Assembly (NCBI GenBank): GCA_019648995.1 | Contig: BLXT01001617.1 | Location: 293,118 to 313,229 of the forward strand | Direction of reading: 5' to 3' | Length of the DNA: 20,112 nucleotides | Origin: Plakobranchus ocellatus | Lineage: Eukaryota; Mollusca; Gastropoda; Plakobranchidae | Shown here: positions 15,801-20,112 of the stretch, one piece after another | How positions within the stretch are numbered: the stretch's first letter is position 1 | Layout: every line of letters begins with the position of its first letter | Made by a program: the position numbers and the translations under genes | Notes under the pieces: generated by a model | The model's input: the letters and a program-made list of their open reading frames with translations, nothing else | Told to the model about the DNA's origin: nothing | The model's database searches: none

Positions 15801-18800
15801 TAAAAAATTTATTTAAGTTTAATTTTTTTTAGGTGTTTTTTTTTTCTTTTTTAATAATACCTAAAAATTGCCAGTCTTCCGTATATGTAATTTGCATTTT
15901 AAACCCAGTCTAAAGAGAATTGATAGACAGCAAAGGCGGGTAAAAAACAGGGAAATCCACTTATTTTGTGTTCTGAATAAGAAACAAAAAATGCTGACTT
16001 ACTTTATAATCACCTAGATTAATAAATATACTAATAACAGCAAGTAAGCAATAGGGAAATCAGCCTATATGTTCTGAGAAAAAATTCTTTGCTTTCCAAA
16101 TCAGGGCTTTTTGTTTTCTGTTTTTTCTTAATTTATCGGCATAAGCTGTAAAATTCTTTTTTTATTAGTTTTATGATTTTGCCTTTATCTGAATAGATGT
16201 TGCCTTTCAAGTTGTAGAAGAAACCATTTAGGCAATACAATTTACTCAAAAGATTAGATATGATCCTTTCCTTGGTTTACTCTGAATGAGACAGATAATC
16301 AATAGATTCAGCGTATCAGTTTTCCACATGTCAGTAAAATTGACCATGGTAAAGAATCATGTCAAAGGGCTTTTTAACAAATATTTTTGACAATTGGCAT
16401 CATAATGTTGTTTCTCAAAAAATGTCTCTTGAAAAATAAAGATTATTGTGTAATATTTCACTGCATGCTTTCTCGTATCAGAGGTGATGAGTGATGCCCC
16501 ATTAAGTGAAGAAATAGATGATACTGTGAGAAGTCATTTTATCAAGATTGGAGAAGTTTTGGCCCATTACAGGAGTGGCAAACTGCCTAAAGGCTTCAAA
16601 GCATCTCCAAGTTTTCCCAACTGGATGCAGGTGAGTGATATTTTAGTAATTGGACCATAGGTTTTAAAGCTTGGCTTGGAGTCCTTTGTGATTTTTTTTC
16701 TTTTGTTTTTTGTGCCCAGCAATCAATTTATTCTCCTCTTGCTTTAGAATGCTGAGCATAAACAGAAAGAACTACCCGTGTTTTTTGAAAAGTAAGAGAA
16801 GTGTCTTGTATTACAAAATGCAGTTAATAGTTTATATAGGGACAGATTAAAGTAAACAGATGAAAGAAATCTGCTTGTTTGCAAATTTACTTTGATGTCT
16901 ATGACCTATACCTTATGTAAGCAAGTTCATTCATTTGTAGGCTGGATCTTACACAATTGATGTGTGATATGTTCATTTCAAAAAAGGGTACCTATTTTTT
17001 TCAAGACAACTACAATTCGGAAATAGGAATATTGGCTGATTTCATCAGCCCATGATACTTCTTAGGTTAACAGTGTGCATTTGGTTAGAACTATTTTTAT
17101 CAATATCATTATATTAACATTTTTTTTAATCTGTAGAGAGGTCCTTTTATTTTAATTTTTCCTTTATCTAAATTAAAAATGCTCTTAAGTTGTAATTTAA
17201 AAGTCAATGAGATTCAATATTCTCATAATTTCACCTATATAGTGAAGGTTATCATTTGTATAAATTATACTGATGAATTTTTTAATAAATGGAGGGCTGA
17301 GTTAAACCCTGGAATATGTAGAAAATTTCCATAATAGATTTAAGCTCCATAGTCAGGCATGGGATAAAGCTCTTGAACACAAAGGAATGGGCATTCATAT
17401 GTAATCTAACAAAACTATTGGCAAATATACTTTTTTCTTGATATTCTAGGTGAAACAAAATAAAGTCGACATGTTTATGAAGTCTTATGGTGTGCAAGGA
17501 GACATCTTAATTTCCCATTTTCTAGCTGATTTGCATTTTGCATTAAGATTGGTTGCATTCTTTGTATGATAGCAGCTAAGTTTTTGGAAAGTATTTTTCA
17601 TTTCAAATGAAAATGTATGAGTTTAATATTTCCCTCTCAAGCATTTAAAACACTACTATCTATACTTTTAACCCTTTCTCAGCTTTTGGATCTTACAAAA
17701 CCAGACAAATGGACTGCAGCTTCAGTGTATGCAGCAACGCGGATGTTTGTTTCAAATTTACCCAAGTTTCATTTTAAAGAGTGGGTTTGTTTTTTTTTGT
17801 GTTCTGTTTCTACACTTAATTGACTCTAGATAAACTAGATCTTTAAGCAAATCCTGTGTGCCATAGTTAATTTTTTCCCCAGAAAGCATTAAACTTCCCA
17901 AGTGCTTGATAGAAATTATAAGATGTGTCCTAAATCTATATCTAACTTTTGATTCAACAAATTTACATAATCTCATGGCAGTGCAGATTCAAGATCTGGA
18001 TCTAGATCCACACAGTCCTTGTACTAACAAAACTTGAAGACCTATTATTTTTATCAGATTTTTACAAACTGTTCTTAGTCAACTGCTTTTCCCTGTTCTA
18101 ATTTCTATTTGCTTTAATTATCAGAAATAAAGATTTTGTGAGAACTAACAAATAAAAAGCAGTGACTCTGTTTTCTTATCCTACTTCTAAGCATGCTAAC
18201 ACAAGCAAAATGATGACTCCTCATGAGCATAGATAGACCTTAGCTATACTAGTATCCTCTGATAGGTGGCATCAAAAGATATATCTTCACTTTTTAGGAT
18301 ATTTAGATCAAAGAAACTTCATGAAAACTTCACAGTCTTTTCATATATGAAGACATTAGAAGAATAATTAATTTAAAATTAATTTAATCAGGAGTAAATT
18401 GGGAAGGGAAAATTAGGTTAATTATAGAGAGTGTGGTAAAATTGCTATGAGTAGCTCTTTTTAATTTTTTCAGGCACAGGTTGTATGTTTAAACTTCTCT
18501 TACAGCTTTTTGTCTTTTCCTGTTGAAACTGTTTTCACACTTTTGAAAAGTGTTTTTTCATTTGCATTTTTCAGTTTTTGTTCTTTTATCCTTCTCCCAC
18601 GCGTTCGAGATGATATCGCTGAATACAAACGCTTAAACTTCCATCTGTTCCAGGTAATGTCATAAGATTTACTTAATAAAAAGTCCCTTTACTTGGGAAA
18701 AGCAGTAACTTCTTTACTTCAGGATGTTCATAAATTGTGTGAAACAAAATACGAGTGTGCATCCACTTCTTCACTGAATGTCATAGCATAAGTTTTTTTT

Positions 18801-19768
18801 TTTTTTTCATTTTTCATGCTGATTTGTTTTGAAACCAGTCACAGTGTATAACAAATCACCAGCTACAATAATTAGAAGTTGTTTTCCATGTTCTTGCTAA
18901 CTTATGATTGTGAAAGCAAAAAACTTTATCTATGTATATATATCATATGTGAAGAAAAGCATTTAGATTCTCTTTCAAAATGTTCCAAAACTCAGGTAAA
19001 ATCATTTTTAGATGTCCATATCTCAAACCTGAGACTGGTCAGGAGACATAATTAAGTAGTTGCATATTTTTAAATTTCATCTCTGATCTTCCATACCAAA
19101 CTGTGTTGAGCCTTTTTCTAAAATACTGGCATTATTTTGCCATAAAATGTGACTAGTCATCAATTTAAAATTAAGTGAAGTGAGCTAGTGACTGAGATAA
19201 ATAGCTACTGAGCAAACTTCATGACTTGGCTGTATCCCCTGTGACAGCCTACATCTTGGCTGCATCTTCTGTGATGGCCTACAGCTTGATTGTAACTTAC
19301 GTTGTCACCAAAACTGTTTGCGACTGGCTGCCTTCCTCCTTATTTATATGGTTCTTATATCTTAACTGTGTCATTTGTGGTGGCTATATATTGGCTGTAT
19401 CCTCTTTGGTGGCTTGTATCTCAACTGTTTCTTCATTCATAGCCAATATTTTGACTGTACCTATGTGGTGATCTATATTTTGATACTATCTTCTCTAATA
19501 CCTGAGTTTTCTGGTTAGTTAAAAGGACACATTTTGCACTCTATGAAAGGGTAGTAGGTAAGAATCTTATGATACCAAGAAATCGTGAGTGTTACTTTTT
19601 AAAGAATGATATTAGTAGCTAAGCATAGATTTGATTTTTATGTTTAATGCAAATGAACTGCAACATTCATTTCAATCTATCTTTTTTTTTCATATTCACA
19701 AGGCTCTTCACAAAGCTATTTACAAACCTGGTGACTTCTATGAAGGAATTGTTCTTCCTCTGTGTGAG
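9715..19768 (+). CDS. BYSL: Bystin (BYSL / Enp1), 40S ribosome assembly factor (5' part, eight coding exons)
   Basis: Bystin, yeast Enp1, joins nucleolar pre-40S particles and is needed for 18S rRNA processing and export of the small subunit. Exons joined: 9715-9828, 10385-10476, 14958-15099, 15454-15574, 16482-16630, 17683-17780, 18575-18653 and 19703-19768 (861 nt, 287 codons, no stop). The N-terminus is basic (KNRKR) and has LHEQI, like the RHDPLxxQI start of the family. [17 protein letters not shown] matches human YVGPRLSRRILQQARQQ. An acidic linker ([15 protein letters not shown]) follows, then the bystin domain: [12 protein letters not shown] (137-148), [11 protein letters not shown] (186-196), [36 protein letters not shown] (245-264) and [15 protein letters not shown]. 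Human bystin is about 437 residues, so the C-terminal third is beyond the right edge. Intron 2 carries a hAT transposon. Confidence 0.97.
9829..10384 (+). other. Bystin intron 1
   Basis: A 556-nt AT-rich intron. An ATGATGA C-box-like heptamer near 9981 has no CTGA partner at a snoRNA distance, so no RNA gene is called. Confidence 0.85.
10385..10476 (+). CDS. BYSL: Bystin exon 2, directly upstream of the transposon
   Basis: Acceptor TTTGTTTCAG precedes 10385. The exon encodes [20 protein letters not shown] and ends CACAG|GTAAAC in phase 2. The first eight intron bases are the left target duplication of the hAT element, so the foreign DNA begins nine bases past the exon. Confidence 0.95.
10477..10484. 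repeat. Left target-site duplication GTAAACAT
   Basis: Identical to 13640-13647. It also forms bases +1 to +8 of bystin intron 2, so this copy serves as the working 5' splice site. Confidence 0.95.
10485..10496 (+). repeat. hAT terminal inverted repeat, left
   Basis: TAGTGCTGGGCA pairs with the right end at 10 of the first 11 positions (one T/C difference). Confidence 0.9.
10629..10654. repeat. Subterminal hairpin built from ATTTGGAT octamers
   Basis: GATTTGGATC (10629-10638) and GATCCAAATC (10645-10654) form a perfect 10-bp stem with a 6-nt loop. The core octamer ATTTGGAT (either strand) recurs at 13195, 13571 and 13605 in the other half of the element. Such subterminal repeats are typical transposase-binding sites in hAT elements. 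Confidence 0.6.
11078..11083 (-). terminator. Poly(A) signal AATAAA overlapping the transposase stop
   Basis: The stop TGA is followed so closely that its A is the first base of AATAAA (TGAATAAA). It is the nearest canonical signal downstream of the reading frame; cleavage would leave a very short 3' untranslated region. Confidence 0.4.
11083..12927 (-). CDS. hAT-family transposase with BED zinc finger (614 aa)
   Basis: It catalyses cut-and-paste transposition. Counting from the first Met of the open frame (12960), an N-terminal BED finger has C37, C40, H56 and H61. The RNase H-like core shows D193 (TTDSWTS) and D264 (ATTDNASAM), and the likely third acidic residue is E544 (AEFQRYM). The inserted helical domain has RCFAHTLNL (283-291) and KWNATLKML (348-356). 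The C-terminal dimerisation region reads [11 protein letters not shown], then [21 protein letters not shown] place the start at Met12 of that frame (12927-12925), because an acceptor (TTCTCAG|GTACGAAAAG) lies just before it and the upstream exon seems non-coding. No stop or frameshift breaks the gene, and its length fits full-size hAT transposases of the ZBED-like group. The reading direction is opposite to bystin. Confidence 0.94.
   Translation of the reverse strand: MLPCNRKNASSIWSMMTKSGPGLAKCNLCGQEFKCSKGTSNLLRHVKANHGTDSSVRKMEESSGTGSMPTKSEQVEGPQPPKTMGLQPTISATLTNIAKYRPEAYKKKALDKRLLCTIYRDMQPFTIVDDAGFQEFCKEMDPRYELPSRRQLKRSLSTVYEEEKSALVDILSRVDSLAITTDSWTSVNMESFLTITAHYLEPLPSWQLHNVVLATRLLDKDQLGSSAEGMSNLIGDVLQEFKIQDKLVAATTDNASAMVSLVKNFLKVLHVRCFAHTLNLIVKDSIKASAELNHLVDAVKKVVNFFHKSAKATVKLKSTIDDLGLPQLKLCQDVETKWNATLKMLRCYCELHRPVTGALMALGKSELIISDQKVEEMRHACECLEPFKEATEMTSTEKSTSLSKILVVVRQLQLYLTTEARKCQLTSILIKSLSERFPSPEENISGAASTLLDPRFKRVPFSDNAARLRHEEKIINMMRPLFVADDKQEQSHAVEIGTAPPAKKQKSFMQSFVERVKKIDDAMPESANGPRAEFQRYMSMKYPDMTEDPLQWWQEHAPLFPHLSTVARKYIFIPATSVPSERLFSKAGELVSKKRNCLKHSTVDMILFLNKLQK
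13322..13500 (-). other. Probable non-coding first exon of the transposase transcript (outer limit approximate)
   Basis: A donor TTAAG|GTAAGA lies at 13322/13321 and an acceptor TATGTTCTCAG precedes 12937, outlining a 384-nt intron. The ATGs seen in the exon soon meet stops (for example ATGCACTAA just before the donor), so it is read as 5' untranslated. The intron holds another candidate donor near 13243. Confidence 0.45.
13392..13399. promoter_or_regulatory. CRE/ATF-like palindrome TGACGTCA in the transposon 5' region
   Basis: A perfect TGACGTCA near the 5' end of the transposase transcript, in a GC-rich segment. This is the consensus for CREB/ATF factors. Function is inferred from position only. 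Confidence 0.4.
13628..13639 (-). repeat. hAT terminal inverted repeat, right
   Basis: Read inward on the minus strand: TAGTGCCGGGCC. It is the 5' side of the transposase transcript. Confidence 0.9.
13640..13647. repeat. Right target-site duplication GTAAACAT
   Basis: Perfect copy of 10477-10484. It is preceded by the transposon end GGCACTA, giving CTA|GTAAAC, a potential cryptic 5' splice site at the far side of the element. Confidence 0.95.
13648..14957 (+). other. Remainder of bystin intron 2, right of the transposon
   Basis: 1310 nt of AT-rich host intron. With the transposon and one target copy removed, the original intron would be about 1318 nt. It contains the weak tRNA-like segment at 13931-13996. 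An open frame at 14785-15195 covers exon 3 but its upstream part is intron. Confidence 0.85.
13931..13996 (+). repeat. Possible tRNA-derived SINE head (degenerate)
   Basis: The order GGATCAGACAACTTAGTG, a spacer, then TTCTAGATTCAAATGCCAG resembles the A-box/B-box layout of a tRNA-derived SINE (compare GCTTAGTGG and GGTTCGAATCC). The boxes are diverged, there is no clear tail or target duplication, and no second copy was found in the window. Confidence 0.25.
14958..15099 (+). CDS. BYSL: Bystin exon 3: acidic linker
   Basis: A long T-tract acceptor (TTTTCAG) precedes 14958, and a split Arg codon (AG|G) joins exon 2. The exon encodes [18 protein letters not shown], then [10 protein letters not shown] and [12 protein letters not shown]. 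The donor ATG|GTACTC is weak but is the one that keeps frame into exon 4. Confidence 0.92.
15100..15453 (+). other. Bystin intron 3, with long T-rich low-complexity tract
   Basis: A 354-nt intron. From about 15239 to 15390 it is nearly all T and short A/C interruptions, forming an extended pyrimidine-rich stretch well upstream of the acceptor. Confidence 0.85.
15454..15574 (+). CDS. BYSL: Bystin exon 4: RRTLADII motif
   Basis: Acceptor ATTTTTAG precedes 15454 and donor ACAG|GTAAAC follows. It encodes [20 protein letters not shown] followed by [16 protein letters not shown], a hallmark of the family (human [16 protein letters not shown]). Confidence 0.96.
15575..16481 (+). other. Bystin intron 4
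   Basis: A 907-nt AT-rich intron with no recognisable insert. Confidence 0.85.
16482..16630 (+). CDS. BYSL: Bystin exon 5: [11 protein letters not shown]
   Basis: Acceptor CGTATCAG precedes 16482 and donor CAG|GTGAGT follows 16630. It joins exon 4 through a split Glu codon (G|AG). It encodes EVMSDAP..., [20 protein letters not shown] and PNWMQ, matching the start of the globular bystin domain. Confidence 0.96.
16631..17682 (+). other. Bystin intron 5
   Basis: A 1052-nt AT-rich intron. A minus-strand open frame at 17282-17497 has no recognisable family. Confidence 0.85.
17683..17780 (+). CDS. BYSL: Bystin exon 6
   Basis: Acceptor CCTTTCTCAG precedes 17683. It encodes [20 protein letters not shown] followed by [12 protein letters not shown]. 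The donor AAAGA|GTGGGT is unusual (exonic GA, G at +4), but it alone gives the human-like length between SNL and LLPRV across the junction, with a split Asp codon. Confidence 0.9.
17781..18574 (+). other. Bystin intron 6
   Basis: A 794-nt intron. Near 18209 ATGATGA is followed by CTGA near 18258, a C/D-box-like pair, but the flanks do not form a terminal stem. Near 17990 AGATCTGGATCTAGATCC is another GATC-rich palindromic run. Confidence 0.8.
18575..18653 (+). CDS. BYSL: Bystin exon 7: [16 protein letters not shown]
   Basis: Acceptor CATTTTTCAG precedes 18575 and donor CCAG|GTAATG follows. It encodes [20 protein letters not shown] and NFHLFQ, the most conserved block of bystin. No long open frame marks this exon. 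Confidence 0.95.
18654..19702 (+). other. Bystin intron 7
   Basis: A 1049-nt intron holding the 30-bp-period minisatellite (19222-19500). The rest is ordinary AT-rich sequence with a T-run at about 18793-18807. Confidence 0.85.
19222..19500 (+). repeat. Degenerate 30-bp minisatellite, about nine units
   Basis: Units begin around TTGGCTGTATCC (19226, 19256, 19286, 19316, then after a 15-nt phase jump 19361, 19391, 19421, 19451 and 19481). The approximate form is TTGGCTGTATCYTCTGTG followed by GTGGCCTATATC. Since 30 is a multiple of three, a frame stays open for 81 codons (19226-19471) and gives a decapeptide-like repeat ([20 protein letters not shown]). It lies within an intron and is not a gene in my reading. 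Confidence 0.75.
19703..19768 (+). CDS. BYSL: Bystin exon 8 (last coding exon in the window)
   Basis: Acceptor TATTCACAAG precedes 19703 and donor GAG|GTAAGA follows 19768 (66 nt, phase 0). It encodes [20 protein letters not shown] plus CE, matching human [20 protein letters not shown]. The following SGTCTLREAIIVGSI-type block is not in the window. Confidence 0.95.
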
Positions 19769-20112
19769 GTAAGATGCTGCCTGCATTTTGTTATTTGTCA
19801 TGTATAGCTTTATGCTTGCGATAAAGGTATGTAAAGCATATAAAGGAAGCAGAGCCTGAGCTTCAGGGAGGGTAAAGGGAGGGCATGTTACCACTCCGTT
19901 CCTGGCGTCAGATCGGCAAAATCAGAAACAATCATCACCTTACAGGTAAGCCTCGATTGTTTCAACAATTTTACCTCACTGACGCCAGTCACTCCCTGTT
20001 AACATGAGACTTTTAGAGCCACAACTGTGACTGATATATAAATGTTGTCAATTGTATAAATGACAACCCAACAAACACAGAAAATATACAAAACGTTGAT
20101 TGGAACATTAAA
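19769..20112 (+). other. Bystin intron 8, partial
   Basis: Sequence after the donor at 19769. It holds the 123-nt hairpin. No further bystin exon is present before the window ends. Confidence 0.85.
19884..20006. repeat. Imperfect 123-nt hairpin (foldback element) in bystin intron 8
   Basis: Left-arm blocks CATGTTA, CTGGCGTCAG, AAAAT and AAACAATC meet their complements in reverse order on the right (GATTGTTT, ATTTT, CTGACGCCAG, TAACATG), closing at CTTAC-AG-GTAAG (19939-19950). About 40 of 60 positions pair. It could be an old MITE, since the inverted repeat spans the whole element, or a transcribed hairpin such as a miRNA precursor. No flanking duplication is evident. Confidence 0.7.

Noticed and set aside
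18205..18265. C/D-box snoRNA candidate in bystin intron 6
   Set aside because: ATGATGA and CTGA are present, but the flanks do not pair into a terminal stem and the spacing is short; no D'/C' boxes are seen.
19226..19471. 81-codon open frame in bystin intron 7
   Set aside because: Its openness follows from a tandem repeat with a period of 30, and it lies between well-defined bystin exons.

Overview
The window is eukaryotic nuclear DNA. Its genes are split by GT-AG introns with pyrimidine-rich acceptors, the introns are AT-rich with many homopolymer runs, and two conserved housekeeping genes lie head to head. The proteins are clearly animal-like. STT3A aligns with human STT3A (recalled, not searched) at a constant offset of +7 residues at every catalytic position checked. 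The AT-rich composition and the many AGATCT/TCTAGA motifs recall gastropod mollusc genomes, but that placement is a weak inference.

Left third, minus strand: the 5' portion of STT3A, catalytic subunit of the ER oligosaccharyltransferase. One non-coding 5' exon (about 7970-7811) and nine coding exons (6884 down to 737) give 463 residues in one continuous frame. The C-terminal third, with the WWDYG motif, lies beyond base 1. Middle (about 7970-9714): a 1.7 kb gene-free interval with nine AGATCT palindromes, which holds the start regions of both genes. Right half, plus strand: the 5' portion of the bystin (BYSL/Enp1) gene, needed for 40S ribosome assembly. Eight coding exons (9715-19768) give 287 residues in frame, and the gene runs off the right edge.

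The most striking object is a complete 3155-bp hAT-family DNA transposon (10485-13639) in bystin intron 2. It has matching terminal inverted repeats, a perfect 8-bp target duplication GTAAACAT that fits the Ac-type pattern nTnnnnAn, and an uninterrupted antisense BED-finger transposase (614 residues). Its target site is exactly bases +1 to +8 of the intron, so the target duplication kept the bystin 5' splice site next to exon 2 and left a second copy at the far end.

Smaller structures in bystin introns are a degenerate 30-bp-period minisatellite (intron 7), a 123-nt imperfect hairpin with its centre at about 19944 (intron 8), and a weak tRNA-like sequence that may be a SINE head (intron 2). 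The STT3A 5' exon carries an in-frame 29-codon upstream ORF whose stop overlaps a start-stop ATGTAG. STT3A (N-glycosylation in the ER) and bystin (pre-40S maturation) do not act together; their link here is only divergent arrangement. I saw no wholly new multi-gene system.
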